From contig NZ_JARXZC010000017.1 in the NCBI RefSeq assembly GCF_029894335.1, positions 62,001 through 126,000 on the forward strand: a stretch of 64,000 nt of DNA, given 5' to 3'. The DNA comes from Kitasatospora sp. MAP5-34 (GTDB lineage: Bacteria > Actinomycetota > Actinomycetes > Streptomycetales > Streptomycetaceae). The notes below the pieces were generated by a model. It searched no databases, had not been told where the DNA came from, and saw only the letters and a program-made list of their open reading frames with translations. Positions 1-9,422 of the stretch are shown here, in pieces; the stretch's first letter is position 1, and every line of letters begins with the position of its first letter. The position numbers and the translations under genes are program-made.

Positions 1-456
1 GTGAACCCCGCGATGCAGGCGCAGGCGCAGGCGCTCTCCGACCTGCTCGGCACCGCCAACGCCAGCCGGCAGGCCGTCGTCGGGGCGGTGGCTTCGGTCA
101 AGAAGTGCGAGAAGCTGCCGGACTCTCAGCAGGCGCTCACTCAGGCGGCCTCCCAGCGCGGCGACTTGGTCACCAAGCTGGCCGCGCTCAAGGTCGACCA
201 GCTGCCGGGCGGCCCCCAACTGGCCGAGCAGCTGCAGAAGGCCTGGCAGGCCTCGGCCAGCGCCGACCAGGCGTACGCGGGCTGGGCCGCCGACGCGGTG
301 GCCGCCTGCGACCCGAACAAGCAGGACGACCCGCACCTCAAGGACGCCGACGCCGCGAGCGGCACGGCGACCCAGGCGAAGACCCAGGCGTCCAGCCTCT
401 GGAACACCATCGCATCCCAGACCGGCCTGACGCCCAAGGCCCCCGGAGAGCTGTAA
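1..456 (+). CDS. Hypothetical protein, probably 5'-truncated by the window edge
   Basis: The reading frame is open from base 1 and ends with TAA at 454-456. The 151 visible residues are Ala/Gln-rich and helical in character, with two cysteines (Cys36 and Cys103 counting from base 1) and no membrane segment. The GTG at base 1 could be a start, but no upstream sequence is available, so the true start is probably outside the window. I do not recognise the family. A very strong hairpin follows 11 bases after the stop, so this is the last gene of its transcript. Confidence 0.6.
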   Translation: MNPAMQAQAQALSDLLGTANASRQAVVGAVASVKKCEKLPDSQQALTQAASQRGDLVTKLAALKVDQLPGGPQLAEQLQKAWQASASADQAYAGWAADAVAACDPNKQDDPHLKDADAASGTATQAKTQASSLWNTIASQTGLTPKAPGEL

Positions 457-467
457 GCGAGCTGTAG

Positions 468-519
468 GAGAGCACAACAGGGGCGCGAGGCTTCAGCCTC
501 GCGCCCCTGTTGTGCTCTC
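468..519. terminator. Bidirectional terminator hairpin
   Basis: A perfect 24-bp stem (468-491 with 496-519) is closed by the 4-base loop TTCA. It lies between a gene ending at 456 on the + strand and one ending at 547 on the - strand, so it should stop both convergent transcripts. There is no long T-run, as is usual for Streptomyces terminators. Confidence 0.9.
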
Positions 520-546
520 CCGACCCCCCTGGAAAACCGCCCAGGG

Positions 547-1863
547 TCACGCCGGGGGTTTGCCGCCCGCCAGCACCCAGCGCACGTCCACGAAGGTGCT
601 CTGCTGCTCGACCAGCCGCCCGCCGCGCACCTGCTGGAAGGTCACGGAGGTGTTCACCAGGCGGGGGGAGTCCGCGCTGGCCAGCATGTTGGTCATGGTC
701 CAGCTCAGCGGCGGGGTGGCGCCCGAGGTGTCGATCGGGTCGCCCCGGTCCAGTACGGCGCGCAGCGACCTCGCGGTCAGCGGTGTGCCCGGGGCGATCC
801 GGCCGGCGGCCTGGCGGAGCACCTCGTACGCGACCCAGGTGGTCTCCACCCCCGGGTCCGAGACGTCGATCACGTTGCCGTCGCCGTACCCGAGGATGGT
901 GGCCCGCAGCGGGTCCCAGACGTGCGAGGGCTCGGGCGGGTACCAGCCGGTCGCGTACGCGCCGCCGAGCGGCCCGGAGTCGCCGCCGGTGGAGTCGACC
1001 ACCGACTGCTGGACGCTGCCGATCACCGACGCGAACACGGTGTTCTTCGGTTGGAGCCGCCGGTACGGGTCGAGCAGGTTGGAGGTCGGCTCGGCGCCGA
1101 GCGCGCTGGACACGCAGTGGCCGGGCTGGTCGCTGCCGATCGCCTGCTGTGCAACGGCGGAGTAGTCGTTGGACTTCTCCGGTGCCTTGATGTCGGTCAG
1201 CTCGACGCCGGAGGGCGTCAGTGCCCCCGACAGGTAGCCGGCCAGGGTGTCCCCGGCCTGGGTGTTGGGGCGGATCAGGGTGACCGTCCGGCACCCGGCC
1301 GCGACCAGCTGGAGGCCGCTGCCCGCGATCAGCGCGGGAGTGCCGCCGGCCACCGGGTAGGAGAGCGGGCTGCTGAACTCCGGTGTGGAGAGGCCGTATC
1401 CGCCGATGTACGGGATGTCCGCGATCTCCAGGGCGGGCATGAAGCTGTCGGCGTACTGGCTGTACGCGCCGACCACCGCGATCACGTGCGCGGCGACGGC
1501 CTGGCGCACGCAGTCGGAGGCGCCCTCGGCGGTGTTGTGCTCGTTGCAGGTCAGCACCTGGACGTGGTGTCCGCTCAGGCCGCCCTTGGCATCGAGCTCA
1601 CGGCCGATCGCGTCGGCCAGCCTGGTCATGCCCGGCCGGTCGGCCGACCCCGTCCCGGAGGGCGCCCAGGTCATCACCGTGACGTCGCCGTCCCCGGCGG
1701 CGGCGTCCGCCGGACCGGCGCACGCGGAGGCGGCGAGCAGGGCGGGCAGCAGCGCGGCGGCGGCCAGTCCACCCGCCGTCCGGCGGTGGCGGTGGCGCTG
1801 CGATCCCTGGAACCGTGCGGTGCTCGACTGCGGCTGATCCTCGCGTTCTCCGGTCGACCTCAT
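547..1863 (-). CDS. ABC-transporter-type substrate-binding lipoprotein (amino-acid/branched-chain binding fold)
   Basis: The 438-residue protein has an Arg/His-rich N-terminus, a hydrophobic stretch and a lipobox ending LAASAC with Cys48, so it is predicted to be a membrane-anchored extracellular lipoprotein. The mature part looks like a type I periplasmic binding protein: an opening strand after the lipobox, a VVGAYSQYADSFMPALE segment like the ligand-binding loop of Leu/Ile/Val-binding proteins, and a C-terminal segment typical of that fold. The ATG at 1863 is chosen because GGGAGGG precedes it at good spacing; an upstream in-frame start at 1908 lacks this. No permease or ATPase genes adjoin, so it is an orphan binding protein or works as a sensor. 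The ligand is unknown. Confidence 0.8.
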   Translation of the reverse strand: MRSTGEREDQPQSSTARFQGSQRHRHRRTAGGLAAAALLPALLAASACAGPADAAAGDGDVTVMTWAPSGTGSADRPGMTRLADAIGRELDAKGGLSGHHVQVLTCNEHNTAEGASDCVRQAVAAHVIAVVGAYSQYADSFMPALEIADIPYIGGYGLSTPEFSSPLSYPVAGGTPALIAGSGLQLVAAGCRTVTLIRPNTQAGDTLAGYLSGALTPSGVELTDIKAPEKSNDYSAVAQQAIGSDQPGHCVSSALGAEPTSNLLDPYRRLQPKNTVFASVIGSVQQSVVDSTGGDSGPLGGAYATGWYPPEPSHVWDPLRATILGYGDGNVIDVSDPGVETTWVAYEVLRQAAGRIAPGTPLTARSLRAVLDRGDPIDTSGATPPLSWTMTNMLASADSPRLVNTSVTFQQVRGGRLVEQQSTFVDVRWVLAGGKPPA

Positions 1864-2056
1864 GAGCTGAAATCCCTCCCCAGGCGCCTGGCCACATCGG
1901 TCGGCCACTCAGCCTCGACCGGGCCGGGTGCGGCGAGAGGGACGAAAGCTGAACGGCGGACCAACGTGGGTGGAACTCCGGTGCGGAACAAGTGTGTGAC
2001 GCGTGTAGAAGACGCGGGTAGAGGGCAGTCGGCCCGGGAACGTACGATCGGACCTC

Positions 2057-2605
2057 ATGTCGGCCAGTAGCGATTCCGCCAGTACAGGTTCTTCCGGTAC
2101 CGATTCTTCGAATCGGTCTGCTCGAAACTCTTCTCGTGCCGGGCACCGCTCCAGCGCGACGGGCGGCCAGCCGCTCAACGACCTGCCCTGGTGGCGCTGG
2201 CGCGCCCGCCTGCGCTCGGCCCTGCACATGCTCTCCGACCCGGCGTTCCAGCAGCAGACCTGGCTGGCCGGGCGTCCGGGCTACGGCGACGCGACCGACG
2301 CCGTCTACCGCCTGGTCGAGGACACCTGGCTGGACCGCTGGCCCGCCGAGAAGTACGTGGGCACGGTCTTCCGGGACACGGAGGAGGCCGTCCTGGTGGA
2401 CGCCGTGGTGCTGCGGGTGCTGCGCGTCCTGCACGAGGTCGGCGCGGACGCCTCCGCCGCCGCGTACCTGGACCACCCGGACTGGCCGGACGCCGTCCGG
2501 GCGGCCCGCGAGGCCCACATACGGTTGGCGGTCTCCGACGGGGACAGCCCGGACACCGAGCCGCACGCGCTGGAGCTCGTCCGCAAGCTGACGCGGATCA
2601 ACTGA
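2057..2605 (+). CDS. Conserved hypothetical protein upstream of purU
   Basis: The protein has 182 residues. The first 40 are Ser-rich and low-complexity; from WWRWRARLRSALHML onward it is a compact helical protein with no signal peptide or membrane span. No Shine-Dalgarno sequence is visible before the ATG at 2057, so translation may be leaderless. It is transcribed in the same direction as purU, with a gap of about 120 bases. I do not recognise a function. Confidence 0.7.
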   Translation: MSASSDSASTGSSGTDSSNRSARNSSRAGHRSSATGGQPLNDLPWWRWRARLRSALHMLSDPAFQQQTWLAGRPGYGDATDAVYRLVEDTWLDRWPAEKYVGTVFRDTEEAVLVDAVVLRVLRVLHEVGADASAAAYLDHPDWPDAVRAAREAHIRLAVSDGDSPDTEPHALELVRKLTRIN

Positions 2606-2729
2606 CCCGCACCGGCCGGCCCGGCCGCAGGCCGTCCCGCAGTGCGGTCGGATCGGCGGGCGGTGTCCGGTATGTGAAACCCTGGACGCCCCCGCGCGAC
2701 CCCCGACCCCAGAATGGACCCGCCCCACC

Positions 2730-3632
<903 letters not shown>

Positions 3633-3657
3633 GTCCAGGCAACTGACAGCAGGAGCG

Positions 3658-4881
3658 CTACGGCCGCGACAGCAGTGGTGCGGCCCGCAGCACCTCGCGG
3701 ACGGCGTCCCGGTCGCCGTACTCGCCGACCGGGACTCGGCCGGGGTCCCGGTGGGCGGCGGCGAGGTAGCAGAACTCCAGGCCGTCCAGCACCATCGAGG
3801 CCACCGGCTCGCCCGTCCCGGCCGGGCTGTCGGGTCCGTCGAGCGGGACGAGCCACTCACCGGCGGCCGGGCCTTCGACCACCAGCCTGAGCAGCCGCCC
3901 GGGCCGTGCCGGGGCCTGCGGTCCGCGCAGGGCGGCGAGCGCCGCCGGGAGCATCCGGGCGGCCAGGTCGATCATCAGCCGGAGGTGGGCCGGGGTGGGC
4001 GGCGGGTACGGGTAGTCGACCGCGCGGGCGACGTCGTCGCCGTGGATCCAGCACTCGAAGGCGCGGTCCACGAAGGCGTCGCGCAGCGGCAGGGCGGCGA
4101 AGCCGTAGTCGACCAGCACCGATCCGCCGGCACCCGACGCGGCGGCGCGGACCAGCCCCTGGCTCTGCCGCCGCCAGAGCGTCCGTACCACCGCCGGGGC
4201 GGACCCGGCGTGGGCGGCGGCCAGCGCCTCGGTCCGCTCCAATACCCCGTCCGGGCCGGGCGGCACGGTGGGGACCGGGTCGGGCAGGCCGAGCGGCCGG
4301 GCGAGGTAGCCGTCCACCGCCGTGAGGTGGCAGAGCACTTCCCTCGGGCGCCACCGCTGCACCCCGCCGTACCAGGGGAGTTCGGCGATCTCCTGCCACT
4401 CGGTGGGGCTCAGGTCGCGGAGCAGGTTGTCCAACTTGGCGCTCTCCGCCGCGTACGGCGCCGCCCAGGCCGGGAGCGGGAACACCGGCGTACGCCGGGT
4501 GAGGCAGTGGTTGAGCACCTGCCGTCGCAGGGTGCCGTCCGGGTCGATCGGGTCGTCGGCGTCCAGCCGGAGGTGACCGTTGCCGGGAGGCCGGCTCACC
4601 TGGTCCGGGGCGAGCCGGTGGGTCAGGGCTTCGAGCCGGCGGCCGAGCGGGCTCGGGCCGGACTCCTCGGGGCCGGACTCCTCGGGGTGGGCCCAGAGCC
4701 GGTGGAAGACCTCGCGGGCGAGGCGTTCGGCGGCCGCTGCGTCCGGCAGGAGTCGGCCGGCCAACTCGTGCACCGCAGGTGCGTACCGGTCGTACAGCTC
4801 ACCGAGGGCGGTCTCCTCGCCGCGGGCCAGCCGGGCCCGGATGTCCGCGTCCCAGCTCGCGGCGGGACCGGCAGCCGACAT
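3658..4881 (-). CDS. Sigma-70 region-2-like domain fused to a mycothiol-dependent maleylpyruvate-isomerase-type (DinB-like) domain
   Basis: The protein has 407 residues. Residues about 12-60 (LARGEETALGELYDRYAP, then EVFHRLW) read as the region-2 helix pair of an ECF sigma factor, but no region 4 DNA-binding domain follows. From about residue 140 it looks like the mycothiol-dependent maleylpyruvate isomerase/DinB-like superfamily: LDNLLRDLSPTEWQ, then CHLTAVDGYL and ECWIHGDDVARA with candidate metal-ligand histidines. The C-terminal 90 residues resemble the SCP2-like tail of such proteins. ATG at 4881 has GAGGGAGGG upstream; a longer frame to 5046 has no such signal. It may be a thiol-dependent enzyme or a regulator; the substrate is unknown. 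Confidence 0.7.
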   Translation of the reverse strand: MSAAGPAASWDADIRARLARGEETALGELYDRYAPAVHELAGRLLPDAAAAERLAREVFHRLWAHPEESGPEESGPSPLGRRLEALTHRLAPDQVSRPPGNGHLRLDADDPIDPDGTLRRQVLNHCLTRRTPVFPLPAWAAPYAAESAKLDNLLRDLSPTEWQEIAELPWYGGVQRWRPREVLCHLTAVDGYLARPLGLPDPVPTVPPGPDGVLERTEALAAAHAGSAPAVVRTLWRRQSQGLVRAAASGAGGSVLVDYGFAALPLRDAFVDRAFECWIHGDDVARAVDYPYPPPTPAHLRLMIDLAARMLPAALAALRGPQAPARPGRLLRLVVEGPAAGEWLVPLDGPDSPAGTGEPVASMVLDGLEFCYLAAAHRDPGRVPVGEYGDRDAVREVLRAAPLLSRP

Positions 4882-5279
4882 CGGCCCTCCCTCGTCCGCA
4901 GGCCCGGAGCCGGGCGTCCCGGCCCACGCTATCCCGAGGTGTTTCGCGGTTGTGCGGAAATCGTACGAAGAAGGGAACAGAAAGTTTTTGATCGTCAGAT
5001 CGGGATAAACGGAAGGCCGCTGTCGTTCGACTGCCGGTGGACACATGTAGGAAGGGTGGTTCGCTCGTGGCGGTGGCCCCTTGCGGGGTGGGGGGCGGTA
5101 CGTTCGTTACGCTCGGGCCGCAGGGCGTAACGCCAGGCCGGACCGGGTAGCGGGACGATCGCCGGTGCGAAGCTCGGCAGGGTGAGCGGGACAGTATGCA
5201 CTGCCCTGTCCCCCGATCGCTGGAATATGCCCGAAGCGCTTGCTCCGACCCACCCATCGGATCATCCTGAGGCGTATTC
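4882..5279. other. Intergenic region between divergent genes
   Basis: About 400 bases separate the - strand fusion gene from the + strand ATPase gene. The part near 4935-5040 is locally AT-richer than its surroundings and probably holds the promoter(s). I see no convincing -10/-35 pair, RNA gene or strong inverted repeat. Confidence 0.4.
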
Positions 5280-5885
5280 GTGACGAAGGCATGGGCAGTC
5301 ATCAGAGACGGTCCGAATGAGCCGGTCGGCCGGCCGGACCGGCGAGATCAAGTCCCCGGTCGCCCCGGTTCGGGTGGTCGGGAGTATGGCCGAACTGCGA
5401 GTGCGGGTGGTGGAGCGGTGCAGGTACTTCAGGTGCAGCTGGCGGTCCAGGCGGATCCGGCCGAGGTCGCCCGGGCGCGCCGGTGGGTGCGGGCACGACT
5501 GCAGGGCCACGGACTCGCCCCGGACGCGCCGATCGCCGAGACGCTCGTCCTGGTGGTGTCGGAGCTGGTCACCAACGCGGTGGTGCACACCGGCTGTCCG
5601 GCCGTGCTGAGGCTGTCCATGCCGGTGGCCGGGCCGGGACCGGACCTGGGCTGCCGCCTGGTGCGGGTCGAGGTCGCGGACGCCAGCCGGACGGCCCCCG
5701 CGCCCCGGCACGCGGCCGGCGACGCGACCAACGGGCGCGGGCTGGAGCTGGTGGAGCTGCTCTGCGACCGCTGGGGCTGGTACCCGGACGGCTCCGGCAA
5801 GCGGGTCTGGTGCGAGATCGGCGCCGACCCGGCCGTACAGCTGTCCGTCGAGCAGGAGCCCGCCGCAGGCGCGTACGCCAGCTGA
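5280..5885 (+). CDS. ATP-binding protein of the anti-sigma/RsbW-like HATPase family
   Basis: The protein is a serine/threonine kinase-type ATPase such as those that bind sigma factors or anti-sigma antagonists. The GHKL N-box is visible in ETLVLVVSELVTNAVVHTG, and the glycine-rich G-box in NGRGLELVELLCDRWGW. Two starts are possible. GTG at 5280 has TGAGG nearby and gives 201 residues with a disordered N-terminus. GTG at 5418 has GGAG four bases upstream and gives about 155 residues starting just before the domain, which is closer to the usual family length. No partner sigma factor or STAS protein adjoins, though the neighbouring - strand gene carries a sigma-like domain. Confidence 0.8.
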   Translation: MTKAWAVIRDGPNEPVGRPDRRDQVPGRPGSGGREYGRTASAGGGAVQVLQVQLAVQADPAEVARARRWVRARLQGHGLAPDAPIAETLVLVVSELVTNAVVHTGCPAVLRLSMPVAGPGPDLGCRLVRVEVADASRTAPAPRHAAGDATNGRGLELVELLCDRWGWYPDGSGKRVWCEIGADPAVQLSVEQEPAAGAYAS

Positions 5886-6417
5886 GGGCCGACTGAGGCC
5901 GGCTGAGGGTCGGCGGAGGGTCGGCTTCGCCGGTCGGCCGAGCGGCGCCGAGCGGGGGTCGACGCGCATCCCGGCCAGGGCGTACGCCGGTTGACGGGGG
6001 CGCATTCGGCGATCACATCTGAGCCCCTCGGGACGTAAGTGCGCGGCAACCATTCCGAATTTCCGACAACCCATTGACGTGACGTATCCGACTGATCACT
6101 CTTGGGTGCAGCTCTCCGTTGTGTGAGGGGACGTCGAGGCAACACCCGCACGGTGTCAGCATGGGGGACCTTCAGCTGCCGCCCGTGCCGAGGTGCGTCC
6201 TTGGCGAGTACGGAGCGCTCGCGCGCGGCTTCAGGGCCCGTGCGCAGGGGGTCCGGACGGTGGCTCGTCGCAGCGCGCTCGTGGCGCGTGCGGTGCGCCG
6301 CCGTCCGGATCGGGGGGTCGGGTCCGAGGTGCCGAAGTGGCGGAAGTGGCCCGATCCCGACGAAACCTGGCAGTCAGGCCACTCGTCCGCCGGGCCCGGC
6401 ATCAGCAGACTCGGGCT
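5886..6417. other. Non-coding stretch before the MFS gene
   Basis: About 530 bases without a gene I can support. The first 70 bases contain imperfect GGTCGGC/GCCGACC repeats that could act as a weak terminator. Short open frames between 6102 and 6450 show no recognisable domain or ribosome site. Confidence 0.4.
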
Positions 6418-7773
6418 GTGAACGAAGCTCCAGTGAACGAAGCGCCAGCTGACGCAGCGCCGGCAAGCGAAGCCGGAGCCCCAGCGGTCCCCACAGCCCC
6501 ACCGATACCCATGACGACCAGGGCTCCCCGGCTGCACTACGCCTGGGTGGTCGCGGCCGTCGCCCTGCTCGTGCTGCTCGGTTCGGCGGGCTTCCGCTCC
6601 ACGCCGAGCCTGATGATGGACGCCCTCAACAGCGAGTTCGGCTGGTCGCACGCGACCATCTCCGCTGCGGTCTCGGTCAACCTCACCCTGTACGGGCTGA
6701 CGGCGCCCTTCGCCGCCGCGCTGATGGACCGGTTCGGCGTGCGGCTGGTGGTGGTCTGCGCGCTGCTGACCATCTCCACCGGCGCCGGGCTGACCGTGCT
6801 GATGACCCAGAGCTGGCAGTTGATGCTCTGCTGGGGCGTGCTGGTCGGCCTCGGCAGCGGCTCGATGGCGGGGGCCTTCGCCACCACCGTCAGCGGGCGC
6901 TGGTTCACGGCCCGGCAGGGCCTGGTCACCGGGGTGCTGACCGCCGCTGGAGCGGCGGGCAACCTGGTCTTCATGCCGCTGCTGGCCTGGCTGGTGGAGG
7001 CGCACGGCTGGCGGACGGCGGTCGTGGTGGTCTCGCTCTCTGCCACCGTGGTCGCCGTCCCGGTGCTGCTGCTGATGCGCGAGCGCCCCGCCGATCTCGG
7101 GCTGCTCCCGTACGGCGCGACCGAGGCGCCGCCGCTCCCGGAGACCCGGGGCAGCGCGCTGGCCCGCAGTCTGCGGGTCCTGCGGGACGCCGCGCACCAC
7201 CGGGCGTTCTGGCTGTTGGTGGGTTCGTTCGCGATCTGCGGCGCGACCACGGCGGGCCTGGTCGGCACCCACTTCATCCCGGCCGCGCACGACCACGGCA
7301 TGCCCGTCACCACCGCCGCGAGCCTGCTCGCGCTGGTCGGCGTCTTCGACGTGCTCGGCACCATCGCGAGCGGCTGGTTCACCGACCGCTTCGACTCCCG
7401 GGGCCTGCTGATCGCCTACTACGCGCTGCGCGGCATCTCGCTGCTCTTCCTCCCACAGCTGCTCTCCGGCTCGCTGAAGCCGCCGATCCTGGCCTTCGTG
7501 ATCTTCTACGGCCTGGACTGGGTCGCGACCGTCCCGCCGACCGTAGCGCTCTGCCGCCAGCACTTCGGGGCCGACGCGCCGATCGTGTTCGGCTGGGTGC
7601 TGGCCGGCCACCAGATCGGTGCCGCCATCGTCGCCGGGCTGGCGGGCCTGGCCCGCGACCGCTTCGGCGACTACGACCTCGCCTGGTACTCGGCGGGCGG
7701 CCTCTGCGCGGTCGCCGTACTGCTCTGCCTCGCCCTGGGGCGACGACCGGGTGTTGCGCCGGTGGTCGCGTAG
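6418..7773 (+). CDS. MFS transporter, monocarboxylate/oxalate-transporter-like
   Basis: This is a 12-helix major facilitator protein of about 451 residues. The first helix is HYAWVVAAVALLVLLG; the loop between helices 2 and 3 carries DRFGVR, as expected for the MFS A-motif, and a second copy WFTDRFDSRG lies between helices 8 and 9. The arrangement resembles monocarboxylate/oxalate antiporter-like permeases, but the substrate cannot be read from the sequence. The start is uncertain: GTG at 6418, GTG at 6433 and ATG at 6511 are in frame and none has a clear ribosome site. The residues between them are a Pro/Ala/Glu-rich tail encoded by near-repeats of GTGAACGAAGC. Confidence 0.85.
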   Translation: MNEAPVNEAPADAAPASEAGAPAVPTAPPIPMTTRAPRLHYAWVVAAVALLVLLGSAGFRSTPSLMMDALNSEFGWSHATISAAVSVNLTLYGLTAPFAAALMDRFGVRLVVVCALLTISTGAGLTVLMTQSWQLMLCWGVLVGLGSGSMAGAFATTVSGRWFTARQGLVTGVLTAAGAAGNLVFMPLLAWLVEAHGWRTAVVVVSLSATVVAVPVLLLMRERPADLGLLPYGATEAPPLPETRGSALARSLRVLRDAAHHRAFWLLVGSFAICGATTAGLVGTHFIPAAHDHGMPVTTAASLLALVGVFDVLGTIASGWFTDRFDSRGLLIAYYALRGISLLFLPQLLSGSLKPPILAFVIFYGLDWVATVPPTVALCRQHFGADAPIVFGWVLAGHQIGAAIVAGLAGLARDRFGDYDLAWYSAGGLCAVAVLLCLALGRRPGVAPVVA

Positions 7774-7926
7774 GGCGCTCGCAGGGTGTCCGAGCCGGGC
7801 CGAAGCCCGTCCGGGGCGCTGTTCCGGTGGGGCCTGCCGGAGCGCCGTGCCGGGCATGCTTCACTGGGAGACCCGCGCACCTCCCACCAGCGCCGTCGGC
7901 CGTACCCCTGCAGTAAGGACGTTCCC

Positions 7927-8259
7927 GTGAGCAGCAAGTCGCACGCCACGCTCCGCTACACCTCCATGCGGGCCACCATCTTCCTCGGCTGCCTGCTGGT
8001 CGCCGTGCTGCTGGGGCACTTCGGGATCATCCCGGTCGCGGGCGCGGCAGGTTACGTCTTCCTGGTCCTGCTCGCCGCGCTGGCCTCGGCGCCGCTCAGC
8101 TACGTCCTGCTGAGCAAGCAGCGGAACGAGATGTCCGCCCAGATCGAGGCGAAGCTCTCCGGCCTGCGCTCCCGTACGGCGGACCGGATCGCCGGCCAGA
8201 ACGCCGAGGAGGACGCGGCCGACGACGCGGCCCGCGCGGCGGCGCCCCAGCAGAGCTGA
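7927..8259 (+). CDS. DUF4229 family small membrane protein
   Basis: The protein has 110 residues with two transmembrane helices (about residues 16-36 and 40-62) and a hydrophilic, acidic, Ala-rich C-terminal tail. This matches the actinobacterial DUF4229 family, whose function is unknown. GTG at 7927 is chosen because AAGGACG lies just upstream. The LacI-type gene begins four bases after its stop, so the two are probably co-transcribed. Confidence 0.8.
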   Translation: MSSKSHATLRYTSMRATIFLGCLLVAVLLGHFGIIPVAGAAGYVFLVLLAALASAPLSYVLLSKQRNEMSAQIEAKLSGLRSRTADRIAGQNAEEDAADDAARAAAPQQS

Positions 8260-8263
8260 ACCC

Positions 8264-9295
8264 GTGACCCTCCCCGAGCCCTCCGCGCCCGAGCCCCCCG
8301 CACCGGGGCGCCGGCCCACCGGGCGGGACGTGGCGGCGCTCGCCGGGGTCTCCCAGGCGACGGTCTCGCTGGTCTTCTCCGGCTCCGAGGCCGGGCACCG
8401 GGTCTCCGAGGCGACCAGGCAGCGGGTCCGCGAGGCGGCCCGCAGCCTGGGCTACCGGCCGCAGGCCGCCGGGCGGCAGCTCCGGCTGGGCCGGAGCGGC
8501 ATGATCCTGCTGGCCGTCCCCAACATCCTCGGGCCGTTCTTCGGGCGGGTGCTGGTCGGCGTCCACGAGGAGGCCGGGAAGCACGGCCTCGCGGTGGTGG
8601 TCAGCTCCGGCTGGGGCAGTTCGACGCTGGCCGAGGCCGCCACCACCAGCCGCTTCGACGGGCTGCTGATCTGCTCCCCGGACGACAGTCAGCTCGGTGA
8701 ACTGCCCGCCGACACCCCGGTCGTCTTCCTGGACGCGGACCCGGCCGCCGCCCGCGCCAGGCCGACCGTCGAACTGGACGTCGCGGGCGGCATGCGGCAG
8801 GCCGTCGAGCACCTCGTCGTGCTCGGCCACCGCCGGATAGGCCACCTCCGCTCCACCCACTCGGCGTACACCTTCCGGGTCCGGCAGGCGGCCTTCGAGT
8901 CCGCCGCGCGCGGCCTCGAGGTGCTGGAGGTCGGCGTCACCCTGAACGAGGGGCGGCGCGCGGCCAGGACCGCCGCGTACCGGCTGCTCGACCGCCCGGA
9001 CCGGCCGCACGCGGTGGTCTGCGACGACGACGTGGTCGCCTCGGGGCTCTACCAGGCCGCCGCCGAACTCGGGCTGCGCATCCCGGCGGACGTCTCCGTG
9101 GTCGGCATCGACAACATCCCGGTGGCCGACCTGCTCGCCCCGCCCCTGACCACCGTCGACCTGCCGGGTGAGGAGCTGGGCCGGGTCGGGGTGGCCGCGC
9201 TGGCGGCGCTGCTCGGCGGCGAGGCCGTCCCGCCGGTGGCGCCGCTGACGACGAGTCTGGTGATCAGGGCGTCGACGCGCGGCACCACCGGCTGA
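8264..9295 (+). CDS. LacI-family transcriptional regulator
   Basis: The protein has 343 residues. A LacI helix-turn-helix follows a Pro-rich N-terminal extension (GRDVAALAGVSQATVSLVFSG, residues about 20-40), followed by a hinge and a periplasmic-binding-protein-like sensor domain (GMILLAVPNILGPFFGRVL onward; C-terminal VVGIDNIPVADLLAPPLTT). It should bind a palindromic operator and respond to a sugar or similar small ligand. It has no sugar transporter next to it; the gene just upstream encodes a DUF4229 membrane protein. No operator can be assigned. Confidence 0.9.
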   Translation: MTLPEPSAPEPPAPGRRPTGRDVAALAGVSQATVSLVFSGSEAGHRVSEATRQRVREAARSLGYRPQAAGRQLRLGRSGMILLAVPNILGPFFGRVLVGVHEEAGKHGLAVVVSSGWGSSTLAEAATTSRFDGLLICSPDDSQLGELPADTPVVFLDADPAAARARPTVELDVAGGMRQAVEHLVVLGHRRIGHLRSTHSAYTFRVRQAAFESAARGLEVLEVGVTLNEGRRAARTAAYRLLDRPDRPHAVVCDDDVVASGLYQAAAELGLRIPADVSVVGIDNIPVADLLAPPLTTVDLPGEELGRVGVAALAALLGGEAVPPVAPLTTSLVIRASTRGTTG

Positions 9296-9422
9296 CTTTC
9301 CGGCCCCGCGCCGCACCCGCACCCAGGCCTGGCGCAGTGATCTGTAGTGCTATCGGATGAAAGTCCGTCACTTCGAGTCGGTGCAACGTCATATGTGCAG
9401 CCCGCCGGGCTCAACTGTGAGC

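Noticed and set aside
6102..6452. Short + strand frames before the MFS gene
   Set aside because: No ribosome site, no domain, and they run into the transporter in a different frame.
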